From the NCBI GenBank assembly GCA_963580285.1, contig OY757010.1, positions 146,864,675 through 146,928,674 of the forward strand: a DNA stretch of 64,000 bases. Reading direction: 5' to 3'. The notes beneath the pieces were generated by a model. The model saw nothing but the letters and a program-made list of their open reading frames with translations. It was not told where the DNA came from and did not search any database. The stretch comes from Lucinisca nassula. Taxonomy: Eukaryota > Mollusca > Bivalvia > Lucinida > Lucinidae. Position numbers and translations under genes: made by a program. Shown piece after piece: positions 1 through 12,014 of the stretch (positions within the stretch are counted from its first letter, which is position 1; each line of letters opens with the position of its first letter).

Positions 1-409
1 ATGCGTCAAGATGTTGCCCTGCACTTCATCATAGCGCAGTCTCAGCAGGCACACGTCGTAAAGGTAACGTCAGATCGACGTCGGCGCAACGTCACGACCG
101 ACGTAGATGTGGTGTTGCATAAAAGTCATAACGTTGCACCGACGTTGATACGACGTCCTAATTACGGCATATGCCTGCTGGCGTTTATCTGAACCTGCAA
201 ATGACAAAGCCTACAATGGGACCGTTACGATCAGCAAAATCTGAGATCAGCCTGTCCTGACCAGAGTTTTGGCCGATCGCATGAGCCTTCTAAACCTCTA
301 TGAGATGCAAAGAGAGATATGCGAAACTTGTCATACTCTCAGGATGTGTAGGCTGCTCTGAGCCTTTCTGGTCACACAAGTATTATACTCGTTGTAGGTA
401 AGACTGCAA
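1..409. other. Unassigned sequence, CG/ACGT-rich at start
   Basis: Bases 1-190 are rich in ACGTC/CGACG words and resemble, in reverse, the stretch near 8900-9010. The short open frame there has no recognisable domain. No gene seen. Confidence 0.3.
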
Positions 410-840
410 CGATTAATCGTATAATCGATTAATCGATCGAGGTGTGTCCTTGGGCAAGACACGTAATGACACTGCCCCACTCCACCCAGGTGTAAATGGG
501 TAGCAGGCTTTCATCGCAATCGAACTAAAATAAATTAGTATAAACTAATCGATCGATGAATTCCACAACAATGATTATCATTTCTGATTTGCTTTTAATC
601 GATTACTTGATAGGTACAATTTACTACCCAAAGTTATGCCTAAAATAGCTGGATGCGTGGCAAACAGTGCATTCTGCGGCGTCTCATCTGGGTCTACACT
701 ATTTGCTCAGGCCTGTCTGTTCAAATATACATATGGTAAAGTGCAATATAGGGTAAGAGTCATGCTTAGACATAAAGCCAGACAGGTAAAATAATGACAA
801 AAATCTTAGCGATTACTAATCCATTATCCAATACCTTTAC
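410..840. mobile_element. Dispersed repeat with ATCGATTA-type ends, copy 1
   Basis: This stretch matches 54425-54770 in the same orientation: shared text includes the ATTGCT/TGATTTGC segment, CCTAAAATA(A/G)CTGGATG, GCGTC...GGTCTACACT and AAAGCCAGACA. Both ends carry repeats of ATCGATTA/ATCGATCGA. The size (~320 bp without the SINE insertion) and short inverted ends suggest a non-autonomous DNA element; the class is uncertain. Confidence 0.55.
441..545 (+). mobile_element. 5'-truncated tRNA-SINE inserted in the ATCGATTA repeat
   Basis: The sequence equals the 3' two-thirds of the SINE at 60999-61263 (TGGGCAAGACACGTAATGAC, CACCCAGGTGTAAATGGGTA, tail AAATTAGTATAAAC). It is flanked by an 11-bp direct repeat TAATCGATCGA at 430-440 and 546-556. 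The paralogous repeat at 54440 lacks it, so the insertion boundaries are clear. Confidence 0.8.
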
Positions 841-1235
841 ATAATTTCTTCACATCAATGCATCTGACTTTAAGTATCGTGTGCTGGTGGTAAAATGACT
901 CCCATAGTATTTGTTCAAAGGCTATATAGTTTATACATTATTTCGTTTGATAACATTGAACCCATCCAGTATTTTGAGCATTACATTGCACACAAAGGAG
1001 CGCAAGCAATAGTGAAAACTATAGTACTAATAAGGAAGTGGCTCATTAAAATTGAGCCACATACTTATTTCTCTAATGGGTTCGCAGTTCCAAGCTTCAT
1101 GTCCTTCAATATAACATTAGTCGTTGGCATTTGTGCATATTATCAAACCCCATTAATTATGCCCCAGCCTATTCGGAGAATAGCGGAAGGGCATTAAGTT
1201 TTACCCCTGTCCGTCCGTTCGTTCGTCCGTCCGTC
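841..1235. other. No gene seen; short CCGT-rich run
   Basis: Contains no recognisable domain. Bases 1205-1236 are a TCCGTCCGTTCG-type run leading into the satellite array. Confidence 0.3.
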
Positions 1236-2313
1236 CCGACATCGTGTCCGGGCCATAACTCCTAAACCATATGGAATAAATTCATGAAACTGCACAGGTG
1301 CATTCATTACACTGAGACGATGTGTCATGAACAAGGAAGACAACTTGCTTTTTTTTTTGGTTTTTGGATTATCTGCCCTTGACTTAGTACCATATAGTAA
1401 ACCGTGTCCGGGCCATAACTCCTAAACCGTATGGAATATATTCATAAAACTTCACAGGTGCATTCATCACACAGAGACGATGTGTCATGAACAAGGAAGA
1501 CAACTCTTGCATTTTTGGATTTGGGATTATCTGCCCTTGACTTAGTACCATATAGTAAACCGTGTCCGGGCCATAACTCCTAAACCGTATGAAATATATT
1601 CATGAAACTTCACAGGTGCATTCATCATACTGAGACGATGTGTCATGAACAAGGAAGACAACTTTTGCATTTTTGTTTTTTGGATTATCTGCCCTTGACT
1701 TAGTACCATATAGTAAACCGTGTCCGGGCCATAACTCCTAAACCGAATGAAATATATTCATGAAACTTCACAGGTGCATTCATCATATTGAGACGATGTG
1801 TCATGAACAAGGAAGACAACTCTTTCATTTTTTTGGTTTTTGGATTATCTGCCCTTGACTTAGTACCGTATAGTAAACCGTGTCCGGGCCATAACTCCTA
1901 AACCGCATGGAATATATCATTCATCACACTGAGACGATGTGTCATGAACAAGGAAGACAACTCTTGCATTTTTGGTTTTTTGATTATCTGCCCTTGACTT
2001 AGTACCATATAGTAAACCGTGTCCGGGCCATAACTCCTAAACCGTATGGAATATATTCATGAAACTTCACAGGTGCATTCATCAGTCTGAGACGATGTGT
2101 CATGAACAAGGAAGACAACTCTTGCAATTTTGCTTTTTGGATTATCTGCCCTTGACTTAGTACCATATAGTAAACCGTGTCCGGGCCATAACTCCTAAAC
2201 CGTATGGAATATATTCATGAAACTTCAAAGGTGTATTCATCACACTGAGAGGTTGTGTCATGAACAAGGAAGACAACTCTTGCATTTTTGGTTTTTGGAT
2301 TATCTGCCCTTGA
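1236..2313 (+). repeat. ~160-bp tandem satellite, seven copies
   Basis: Units begin near CGTGTCCGGGCCATAACTCC at about 1242, 1403, 1561, 1719, 1879, 2016 and 2176. Each continues through CATTCATCACACTGAGACG, ATGTGTCATGAACAAGGAAG and GATTATCTGCCCTTGACTTA. The fifth unit is about 22 bp short: it lacks the TCATGAAACTTCACAGGTG segment. The array ends with a degenerate unit where the sequence departs after CCTTGATGC. Confidence 0.9.
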
Positions 2314-3484
2314 TGCATATATTTTTTGACTGATTTGAAGTACATTTGTAATATTTTTTATGAATGGCATTTTGCGGGGGCATCCTTGTCCTATGGACAC
2401 TTTATCTAGTAAATTCTGAAATCATTGTCTTTCCTTTTTCTTGCTTTTTATACTCATGTTAGCCAACACATAAATATAACTTAAATTGCAAATAATCGTC
2501 CGCCAACTCGTCAAGCAAGCCACAGGTGTCTATTTATATTATCAGGAGAAAAATGCAAACTAGAGAAATGCCAACACCAACTTTAGATCGGACTTTGTTC
2601 AATATTAAGGCAAAGGTCGAGTTCTCCCGCAAAAGGCAACAACGTAAGGCAAGCTAAGAGAGCTTATATTGAAATACTTTAATGTTCTGTTTGGGCTGTT
2701 AGGATAATAGTGGCTGTTCAGCGTCTTTTTCCGGGAAGTTAAGGCACCACGATACAAATGCATGCAACGTTAACTTCATGATTTCCCAATCTCATGTAAT
2801 CGACAAAGATAACCCTTAATGAACGATTTTTGTGTTTTGTCTCCAGTTGCCATAACTAAGGATGCCTTTTCAACGAGCGAAGGCTAGTGAAAAAAGGTTC
2901 AAAACGATAGTAGCTATCCTGTATAGTAAAATTTCGATGGCTAAAACCCCTTTGGGAACAATAACGTTTTTTCGAAACAGCGGTTGTTTCTACTGTACAG
3001 CTAAACGTTGCCTAAGAATGACTCGCTTGTCTCCTTATTCCTCAAGGTAAGTTCAAAGACTTGAAAATACACTGTGTCGTGTTACACGAATTACATGTAT
3101 ATGACGAAACTAGATGTGGTGTCTGAGTAGAATTAAGTGAACGTTTACAGCTACCATAGCCTAGTGTTTTGCGAAAATTCAAACCATTTTTCACATGCGT
3201 TGCTCGCCAATGCTAGAAGATTCCACAACAAATCTGATCAAGCCTGGCAGCGGAAATATTTGATCTTGCAGAATGTCTATGACAGAAATGCAGAAATGTT
3301 TGATTATGCAATTTTCTGAGGAAAAAAGAGTCTTTAGGAAACGTTGGATGAGGCGAAGGCATCGTGTATCTTGAAACATAAGAGCGTCCAACTGATATTA
3401 GATATTTGTCGGGAAAGGCTTGCTGTTCTTTTAATAGGTCTGGGAAAGAAATGAAATGCTCTGTCAACGCTATAGAGCATTTAA
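2314..3484. other. No gene or repeat recognised
   Basis: AT-rich, several short unrelated open frames on both strands, none with a domain or splice support. Confidence 0.3.
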
Positions 3485-3685
3485 GACACCCTTGCGACAA
3501 CTAAGGGGAATGGGAATACCTGACAGATTTTCTGCCATTTTTAAAAGGGAGACAACTTTCGGGACTTCCTGTTTGCTATCTACAAGACCTGTTCCTCCGA
3601 AAAAGGGATCTACTCTTAAAGGCTGGAATATGCTGCTCAGGAGCAAATTTTTTCCTTTAAGAGTTGACCCCTATTGACATGTGAG
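3485..3685 (+). repeat. Dispersed repeat, inverted partner at 5445-5645
   Basis: Shares, in opposite orientation, the segments GGGAATGGGA, AGGGAGACAAC/GGGAGGCAAC, TGCTG(C)T(C/G)AGGAG, AAAGAATT/AAATTTTTTCC and GACCCCTATTGACATG with 5445-5645. A shorter related piece is seen near 28800-28860. Class unknown. Confidence 0.55.
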
Positions 3686-3814
3686 ACAAAAATAATTTTG
3701 CAGAAGTTGCCTCCTCTGAAGGGATATCCATTATCCTTAATATCTAGGTGCCTCATAATATTTTTCTTTTCTGCATCTATACTGCTTTCCATCATGATAA
3801 TGCTTACTGACTAA

Positions 3815-4255
3815 ATAAAAATCAAAAATGAGTTCCTTTAAGAGCAATGTAAACATTCATAAGAAAGAAGATGGGCCATACTACGTAGTTTCGGCTAATA
3901 AAGCCTCATCAGTGACCCTGAAATGATCCGGCAAAGAAAGCCAGAGGAAACATACTGCAATTTTTTAAATTTCGAATAGGCAGTCGATACAAAGACTGAT
4001 ATAAATCAAATTGGGGTCCAAAAATTAAAAACATGTCTAGAATATGAGTCTAAACCAATAATTTATTTCTGATTTCTTAGAATATTAACGCTGATCTCTA
4101 AGGACCAAAAGTAAAATATAAACTACACTATGGTTGATGTACGGGGAGACGTTTTACGGCCGCCACACGGCACAACACCAGCTGCAGTGAAGGCAAATAA
4201 AAATCAAAAATGAGTTCCTTTAAGAGCAATGTAAACATTCATAAGAAAGAAGATA
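3815..4255 (+). repeat. Direct duplication of a ~58-bp segment
   Basis: AATAAAAATCAAAAATGAGT followed by TCCTTTAAGAGCAATGTAAA and CATTCATAAGAAAGAAGAT occurs at about 3815-3872 and again at 4197-4254, essentially identical. Between them lies a fragment (4131-4190) of the 'tacggggagac...gccgccacacggca...cagctgcagtga' repeat also seen at 44.9, 52.3, 57.4 and 60.4 kb. Confidence 0.7.
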
Positions 4256-5444
4256 AACTCATTTTCAAATGGGTTGGTCGTGCACAAATCCAAATTTGAA
4301 AGATCTCATCACTTCAGAAACTCATGAATGAATAGCTTAACTTTCCTTTCTTTGTGCTGCATTTCCCATCTTCCTATCTTACTGTCTCTTTTCTCCATTT
4401 CACTGATTGTAAATGACTAATCAGTGCCATAGCAAAGAGAAATTGTTGGGTCGATTGTCTCTGAGTGTAGGCTGTGAAAATGGTCCTGAACGAGGACTTG
4501 AACTGTTTCGTTTAACTCTTAAATCCTTGAACTTTAAGCACATATATATAACTGTTTCCTGGATTTCCTACAAATTATTGATTGGCACTTTGATACATAC
4601 AACAAAAAGCTACTGTGCTTAGTAATTGTGGGCCAATTGAAAAGCAAACTACCCAAACAGTGAATGCAAATAAAAAGGTCTAGAACTGTCGGTCCAGTTA
4701 TCGCTTACAGAATGAGAACCACCATTACAGAAAGAATAATCCCCGTATCTTTCCTGTCAGAGTGATGTTTGTGTCGAAGATGGAATATAGTGGTGATCTG
4801 CCATTCACGGGTAATGTGAGTTTCGATTATTATATACACTTGCATATTTTGTGACTTTTTCTTCTTCATTTTCTTCTTCCTCTTGATTAAGTTGCAGTCG
4901 TCTTTGTCGTACTTGCCGTGGCCATTTAAGATGTGTATGAAACTGCGTTTCTGAGTAAAGCGTGCTATGCTAAGGGTTAATGGCTTCTTAAAACATATCA
5001 TATCAACATTATTAAAGCCCTGCCTGGATATTGTATATCTGCGTCATGCTTGGAAGTAGAGGAACATTACAGGTAATTATCAGTACAATGTAACTACAGT
5101 AATGTGTGGGCATAAAGGACAATCATCAATTATTAAGAATTTATAAACGGATAGAACAACCGAATCATAAAGGCTTTGAACACCGACAAGTCAGCATTTT
5201 CCTGTTAGATTAAGTTTTATCCGTTGTTTCATATTATAGCCTTTGTAGCTGAATTTGACCTCGTCATAACATGCTTCACATTCTCCTGGATGTGGTCGCC
5301 ATTCTTCAGTCGGTTTGAAACACGAACCAAAACTCTAAAAAGATACAGGTAAATAATAATTGCATAGCTGTGAATACTGAATGACTTAAGGGGAATGGAT
5401 ACACCTTCAGGGGAGGCAACTCCTGCAATAGTATTCTCGTCTCC
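4256..5444. other. No gene recognised
   Basis: Unclassified AT-rich sequence; no domain-bearing frame. Confidence 0.3.
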
Positions 5445-5645
5445 CATGTCAATAGGGGTCAACACTTAAAGAAAAGAATTTGCTGCTGAGGAGTACATTC
5501 ATTCCTTTAAAAGAAGACCCCTTTTTCAGTGGGACAGGGCTTATAAAAAGCGAACAAAAAGTCCCGATGGTTGCCTCCCTTTGAAAAAATGGCGACAAAG
5601 TCTGACGGATGCTCCCATTCCCATTAAAATGCGCACAAAGGCCGA
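5445..5645 (-). repeat. Dispersed repeat, inverted partner of 3485-3685
   Basis: Minus-strand copy of the family described at 3485. Positions 5377-5420 also share a GGAATGGATACACCTTCA(A/G)G segment with 10225-10250. Confidence 0.55.
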
Positions 5646-5727
5646 GGAGCAATCATACTGATATCACTCGATATCAGCACGCTGACTTGACAAAACACCT
5701 TTAATGGGATGTCTTCGATTTTTACAT

Positions 5728-5985
5728 TATTATAACACACCCGTGCGACGTAGTGCATCAAAACGGCTATTTTCTGATGAAAATCCATGATATTGTTCCT
5801 ATTTATACTGCAGACATAGATTGTGGACGCTCGGCGGTTCTAACGAGTACCCACAATCAATGCTTTTGAGCAGAAATAAGACCAATAAAGTATACACCCG
5901 TAAACCCCAGTATTCGCTATATTAAGTGGGATTTAGAGGGTGGGGATGTTCATATCACGGGCCTGTTCACGTGACATTGCATCTG
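5728..5985 (-). mobile_element. HP-1 hairpin element copy
   Basis: Reads ACACACCCGTGCGAC, ATAGATTGTGG, GGCGGTTCTAACGAGTACCC, TATACACCCGTAAACCCCAG and ends at GTTCACGTGACAT. It is an internally deleted member of the HP-1 family: the left half of its central hairpin is shortened. Confidence 0.75.
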
Positions 5986-6360
5986 AATACGACTTATACG
6001 GTAATGACACCACTTGAAAATTTGGTACGCAAAGATACATAGTCTCTGGTTGATAAAAATGCATATTATGAGACAAATCAACTGACAATGACAGAAAGTG
6101 TATCTAGCGATATAACATAAAGGCTGTTACACTGATAATGGTGAATATTGTGATACCGAAAGACACGAGCTTGCGAGCCTTCGATGTCACTGCGAGGGAT
6201 AAAACTCTCTCATATTAGTGTAATGACCCTGTAACTGTTATATTGGCACTGCTCATGTCTGCTCATGTATTAACGTTCTTAAAGAAATTGTTGAAACGCG
6301 AGACCATATGCTGAGCCTTCAATATTCAAAGTTGGACTGAAATGTCTTCTGCATGAAGGT

Positions 6361-6523
6361 AGAAGCATCCGTGGTGTAGTGGTTACGCTACTCGCCTTGT
6401 AAACCAGGGGTCGCAGGATCGATCCCTGGATTCTCCAGACTTTCGGATGAGTCTTTAAACCGAGGTCTCGTCTCCGTATGATCTTAGATGTTTGTGGGAC
6501 GTAAAACTCGAACACTCACTCAC
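6361..6523 (+). mobile_element. tRNA-derived SINE inserted in a Penelope-like remnant
   Basis: The head resembles a tRNA: a GTGGTGTAGTGGTTACGCTA A-box-like block and GGATCGATCCC as B box. The tail reads ACTTTCGGATGAGTCTTTAA, GTGGGACGTAAAACTCGAAC and ends CACTCACTCAC. Flanking direct repeats TCTGCATGAAGGT (6348-6360) and TCTGCATCAAGGT (6524-6536) are a 13-bp target-site duplication with one mismatch. The sequence on both sides belongs to the retroelement (compare 14305-14335). Family members: 36530-36656 (minus) and the tail at 43665-43740. Confidence 0.8.
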
Positions 6524-7640
6524 TCTGCATCAAGGTCTATTGGAACCTGAATTTTATGGTGACTTAGAACTTATGGTGACTTAATATAAATTCAGAAAAA
6601 TATATAATTGCAATGCCTTCAGCACCCACTTTCGTAAAATCATTCTTTGATAAAAAAGATTGGGTACAAAATAAATGCTATACAACAGACTGAATGCATG
6701 GAAGTTAACTCAATCAAGGTTGACAAGCCTTCATGCGGACTGAACAAATTATTTGTCTAAATCGCGACAGAAGTAAGGGCGAGGATTGTGGCCACGTAAA
6801 ATCGATTTTAGCCACACGGTGGAATTCGTTTCCGCTGACCGTTCCAAGGCGGTTCTTCTGTCGCGGTTTATTTTTGTTATGGTTTGTCTCTGGGTGTTTG
6901 TGTCGCTTATGTTATTTTATTTTGGATAGCCTATTGACCATTTTGTGGGAAAGTAACTGTCCTTTTGGTTTTCCGCTGTTGGTGTTTCCATTAGGGTCTG
7001 TTGTTTCATGTTTGTGTGTCTTTCCCTATGGTGTCTCTGATGGGAGCTGTGGGTTGATTGTATCGATTCCGGATCATTGTCTCCACTTCTATTTTGCTTC
7101 CGTCTTTAATTGCACGCCGGTGGGCTAGGCCTAAGATTTGATGACAGTTCCAACGCAAAGCTTACTGAGAATTTTAGAGAATCTAATTTTATGTAATGTT
7201 GGTTGGTGTCTGATGCTCTGTCTCTGGTTGGGCCCATCGGAGTCTAACTGTTGAATTTCTTTTGCTCCAGCATTTCAGTGGTTTCTTGCTGTCGAGTCCT
7301 CGCCGTTGCTTCATCTCTGTGGTTGTTTGATGTTTGAGTTCACGGAGATTTTGCCTGGATGAGTTAGGAAGCCACTTTGCGGACTGAACAAATTATTTGT
7401 CTAAATCGCGACGGAAGTAAGGGCGAGGATTGTGGCCACGTAAAATCGATTAAAGCCCACCCCCCAGTGGATTTCGTTTCACTTACCGTTCCAAGGCGGT
7501 TCTTCTGTCGCGGTTTATTTTTGTTATGGCTTGTCTTTGAGTGTGGTATCGCTTATATTATTTTGTTTTGGATAGCCAATTGGCCATTTTGTGGGAAAGT
7601 AACTGTCCTTTTGGCTTTCCGCTGTTGGTGTGTCTATTGG

Positions 7641-7943
7641 TTTGTTTGTTTGATTTGATGTTTAACGTCCCCGTCAACACTGTAAAGTTCATTTTGGAGA
7701 CGTTGCTTCCAATTTTGTGGGACTTTTACCCGACATTGAGATGAAATGACATCTCAAGTCCTGTCGCCCAATGAACCAATAGGGTTTATTAGCATGGGCG
7801 GTCCGCCCCGCACCGCGGTTCCTGGACAGGCTTAGATCCTCTAAGCGGTTTACCAGTACTAGTGTGCGGGCCGGATTCAGCTCTGCGTGGAAGCATCATG
7901 CAGCCCATATATTTCTTCAAGCCCCTATGGGCGGGGGCTGATG
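7641..7943 (-). mobile_element. SINE-A inserted in retroelement 3' end
   Basis: On the minus strand it reads GCCCCCGCCCATAGGGGCTT, ATGGGCTGCATGATGCTTCC, ACTGGTAAACCGCTTAGAGG, CATTTCATCTCAATGTCGGG, AGTGTTGACGGGGACGTTAA and ends CAAATCAAACAAACAAA. The flanking repeats TGTGTCTATTGG (7629-7640) and TGTTTCTATTGG (7944-7955) form a 12-bp target-site duplication with one mismatch. No clear tRNA promoter is visible, so the SINE class is uncertain. Confidence 0.8.
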
Positions 7944-8062
7944 TGTTTCTATTGGGGTCTAGTTGTTTCATATTTGTGTTTCTTTCCCTTGGTGTCTCTG
8001 ATGGGAGCTGTGGGTTAATTGTATCGATTCCTGATCATTGCCTTCACTTCTATTTTACAAAC

Positions 8063-8652
8063 ACCATCCGGATATTAGTACTGTCATTTAACAAACATGT
8101 GCAACTGGTATTATTGCAAAACGTAAGTTTTCATAGATAATATTATCGAAGTAATGCCGAGAATCAACTAACGAGCGCAAAATCATAAAATAACACGTAC
8201 AGGAATGTTGGATATAATTACACAAATTTTGATAAAATCACACTGACGTGTACGTCAAACAAACAACTAGCTTCCGCTTAAATGAATTATAAAACAAATT
8301 CTCATAATAACTCACATATGAAGTTTAGGATATTGCTGCCAACGGTGTTTTTCTTTCTTTCTAAATGCTCAGTAATTTCCCTCTTCCTCTCTGTACCAAG
8401 AAGGCAGTCTCTCATTATGTCACATCTTGAACTGTTTCATTACATTTTACGCAGTTATAACATTAGCAGTAGTGAAATATGTCATGTTTCATAACATGTT
8501 AACCGACAGCGTTAGCGTTCAGTAATTTGCCATGAAACCATCAGATTATCCAGATGCTGATGAAAACAGAGATTTTCCGAGTTCTTTTTTATGGATCAAC
8601 CAAAATTGTCTTTGAACAGCATGAAAGCGGATGCGAAATTCGGGGCCAAGAC
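8063..8652. other. No gene recognised
   Basis: AT-rich; the last transporter exon, if one exists, would lie at or below this level on the minus strand but I could not identify it. Confidence 0.3.
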
Positions 8653-8885
8653 TAAACTAGCGTATTTACTGTTCACGCTGTTACAACGAAGATCAAGAGC
8701 AAACTTCAGACAACCAGACTCCAATAAAGCCCGTGCCTTGATCAAGTGGCCACGACTTGTCCACGACTTGTCCAGACTAAACTAGCTTATTTACTGTTCA
8801 CGCTGTTACAACGAAGATCAAGAGCAAACTTCAGACAACCAGACTCCAATAAAGCCCGGTGCCTTGATCAAGTGGAGGCGGATCT
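8653..8885 (+). repeat. Tandem duplication, ~119-bp spacing
   Basis: ACTAAACTAGC(G/T)TATTTACTG through AGACTCCAATAAAGCCC and GCCTTGATCAAGTGG occurs at about 8654 and again at 8774, differing by single bases. The intervening bases include a small GACTTGTCCA repeat. Confidence 0.8.
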
Positions 8886-9141
8886 AGTCAAGCGGACAAA
8901 CAGCGTCTTGTAAGCGTCGTATCAACGTAGATGCATATCGATATTGATTAGACTTCGATGATACGTTGTGTGCCATTGCTTTGCATCGACGGTGCTACGA
9001 CGCTAATAAGACGCTGTGGGCTCGTTGGGCTAGTTTCTCATTCATGGCGTGGCATTGGCGACGATACGAAGTTCCCTAAACGCCACATCTTCCGCACATT
9101 GTTCATGAGCAGGCTAAAATATACTCGTTTGTCACATTTAC

Positions 9142-9312
9142 CTTCTTCGACGATGACCCCTTTGCTTTACAGAGTAGGTACAATGGCACTACAACCACGG
9201 GGATCACAGGTAAAAGCGATACCATCCATCCTATCACATAGCCGTGGATCGGGTACTGGTATTTACCGTAGGAAGGTGGCTTGTACGTTGCTATCGTAAA
9301 TACGAGACACAT
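9142..9312 (-). CDS. SLC6 transporter exon 12: TM12 and C-terminal start
   Basis: The acceptor TTCCCAG precedes 9312. TYKPPSYGKYQYPIHGYVIGW is the family TM11-TM12 loop plus TM12 (cf. YGxYxYPxWxxxxGW), followed by PVVVVPLYLLCKA and KGSSSKK. A GTAAAT donor after 9142 would splice to a short final exon that I could not find. If it is not used, the frame reads on for 12 more codons to TGA at 9103-9105. The TM11 exon between this and exon 11 is unaccounted for. Confidence 0.85.
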
Positions 9313-9885
9313 CTGGGAAAATAAATTAAATCGGACCTCAGATATATATATAAAAACATATACATCGTCAGCGATAAGTGTCTAAGACCAAATTACTCTA
9401 CACTTCAACTAAAGTGAAGTATTCTCAAAAAAGCAGTATAATGGAAATGTACGGATTATAGGACCCTTTCATGTTATTTGCGCATTAAGTAACGTACACA
9501 TGTAAAAACTAAAATGCAATCATTAGACCATGCATTGGCAGTCGTGGGCGAAAAGTCAGTCGTGGACAAAAATGGAGTATCCAAAGATCAGACCCACAAC
9601 AACACTTCTAGCCATTAGGTCACGAAGGCCTATTGACGCCTGTCGTTCTGTTTTCGTAAAATGAAACATTTAATAAGAAAATTTTACTGATTTTACATTG
9701 TATGTAATGCAATAAAGAAATAAATACATAATAACATGTAGGTGTATGTCTTTAGCTTGTCAGGTATGCTTACAGAGAATTGAGATATCTGAATTAGATT
9801 CTGCCAAAACAGCTTTTGGTAGTTCCAGTTTGTTTCTCTATAAAATGAATGCCTATAATCCTTTAGAAGCTCCTTACCACTGAGA

Positions 9886-10195
9886 AGAAGCCCCCGCCCA
9901 TAGGGACTTGAAAAAACATATGGGCTGCATGATGCTTCCACGCAGAGCTGAATCCGGCCCGCACACTAGTACTGGTAAACCGCTTAGAGGATCTAAGCCT
10001 GTCCAGGAACCGCGGTGCGAGGCGGACCGTCCGTGCTAATAAACTCTTTTGGTTTCATTGGGCGACAGGGCTTGGGAAGTCATTTCATCTCAATGTCGGG
10101 TAAAAGTCCCACAAAATTGGAAGCAACGTATCCAAAATGACCTTTACAGTGTTGACGGGGACGTTACACATCAAATCAAACAAAATCAAAACCAC
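9886..10195 (+). mobile_element. SINE-A copy (nearly full length)
   Basis: Begins GAAGCCCCCGCCCATAGGGA, keeps the ACTGGTAAACCGCTTAGAGG, GGGCGACAGGGCTTGGGA and TGTTGACGGGGACGTTA blocks and ends CAAATCAAACAAAATC. It lies in the intron between exons 12 and 11. Confidence 0.8.
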
Positions 10196-12014
10196 TGAGA
10201 AGCGTAAGCTATTTTAAAAGAGTTGCTTACCTTGAAGGTGTATCCATTCCCTTTCAAATTAATTTAAAGTCAGCGTATATTCAAGAAATAAAGTCCATTT
10301 TTCTGATGTGTATCGAAGTACGAACAGCACTGGGTCACGTGCAAAATACATCGATCCCGACGGGATTCATTCAGTATTACTTGCAACCAAGTGTATACCA
10401 TAATTCAATAACGTCAGAAAAAAGGAAACTATTGCTTATATTTACATTCTTTTAATCAACAAGTGGTTGTTTAACCTGACATGAATAGTGGAACGGCACT
10501 AACGACGCCATTATGCTGCCAAAGTCCATTCTAATTTTAAAGAGACATGGTTGGTTTTGACGTCACATGATAAAAATGTGACGTCGGGTGACTCATTGTA
10601 TTCACTGGAATATGTTATACATCTCCTGCCAACAGTTATTCATATAGCATTCACGTAATGCAGCGAGAATGTAAATATTTTAACTTAACCCCTGTCCTGC
10701 TATGTTCGTTTTCGAAACTGACATGCTGAAGTAATAGCCATTATTCCTTAAGAAATCATACAAGACTATGAAACACCTTTCTTGTTTTTGCCGACGTAGA
10801 AGAGGTTACATGGCTTCCTAATATACAATTCAGGTGACTTTACCGTGACCTGTTAATTACGCATTATTTCAAGCATATACGGATAGAAACGAATAACATG
10901 TTTATGTAGTTATTTCATTTCTACATACCAGTCAGCCAAAATCGTTTGGACAAACAACAAGCTGTATCCAGATAATGGCGTAAATTGGGTGGGGTTCACA
11001 CTTTTAAAATCGCTAGTACTTCGTACTAGTACTTTAGGTGTGAAATCCAACACCAACTACAAGTGTACAAGGTTTCTGTTCTGTTTCAAAGTCGAGTTAC
11101 ACATAATTATATGAGCCCCGTCAAGCGATTTTGGTACTTATCGCCAAGGCGAGCAGCGAAGGTTCAGGCGAGCCTGCGCATCCGCGCAGTCTCGCCAGAA
11201 CCTCCGCTGCTCGCTCATACAAGCAGTGAATCAAGAGGAACCTTCAGACAGAAAGCCATATTCCTGGCCCCTCTGAATGGCTGGGCATGCGCAGTTAAAA
11301 TTTGTCATGACGGAATGCTCGAAGACACAAATTCGCTTGGCGGGGCTCATATACATATAAGAGGTAGGGCACTGAAGAAGTTTGCATTATAACCCGTAAA
11401 TCAAGTGGGCTGCAAAAGAGGTACTCTTCGAAGTAGCCGGATATTTACGGGGTTAGCAGGACAAGGGGTTATACATCGTTACCCATCACTTACGATCAAA
11501 ATCAATGGAGAAAGAATACACCAACAGATTCGAATTACAGTTGGTGCTCCACGTCCCAACATTAGTTTTATATCGTTGGAAAATCTCTCAGCGCCTGTAG
11601 ACAAAACATGTGTTAATGAAACTAAAATTGGAAAGAATAACAAACATGTATTATAAACTTTATTCCACTTCAGAAATATACAGTTTATTTTCAGATTCAA
11701 TTCTACATGTACACAACGATATTTGAGCCACCTGTGTGAAATGGAAACCTGTCGGATATCACCCGCAAAGGGTCAGCCGAGCCTGTGCATGCATGCAGTC
11801 ACGCCAGAGCCAATGCTATTAAAAGTGCAATTTTTGCAGTATCTGCTCTTCACAATCATGAAGAGAAGACAAGGGTCCTTTTCATATGGTTGGCCCAAAT
11901 AAATCCTAAAAGACATTCCCAACTATGGTGCACTAAATGACCTCCCATGGTCACTCTGGTATGGTGATTTTAACCCTTTTGTATCCCGGATATAATTAGC
12001 CGGCTTATACAAAA
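10196..12014. other. Intron sequence with small hairpins, no gene seen
   Basis: Short inverted repeats are visible: GACGTCACAT/ATGTGACGTC at 10559-10585, TTCACAC...AGTACTTCGTACT...GTGTGAA at 10993-11048, and GCGAGCAGCG.../...CGCTGCTCGC at 11150-11214. The open frames at 11063-11656 show no family signature. Confidence 0.4.

Larger units (their letters stand above)
6310..8062 (+). mobile_element. Composite of Penelope-like 3' ends with two nested SINEs
   Basis: 6310-6730 matches the C-terminal end of the RT ORF (compare 14280-14500). 6731-7085 is a complete 3' terminal segment ending CACTTCTATTT. 7086-7640 restarts in the upstream 3' UTR (CTTTAATTGCACGCCGGTGG) and runs again into the terminal segment, finishing at 8062. 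The terminal segment is thus present twice in direct orientation, the first copy sitting inside the second element. A SINE sits at 6361-6523 and a SINE-A at 7641-7943. Confidence 0.75.

Noticed and set aside
6733..7128. 131-codon frame with hydrophobic segments resembling a membrane protein
   Set aside because: It is the Penelope-like 3' UTR; the same frame recurs with indels in many fragments (7377, 48213, 26478 and others) without a shared stop or conserved reading frame.
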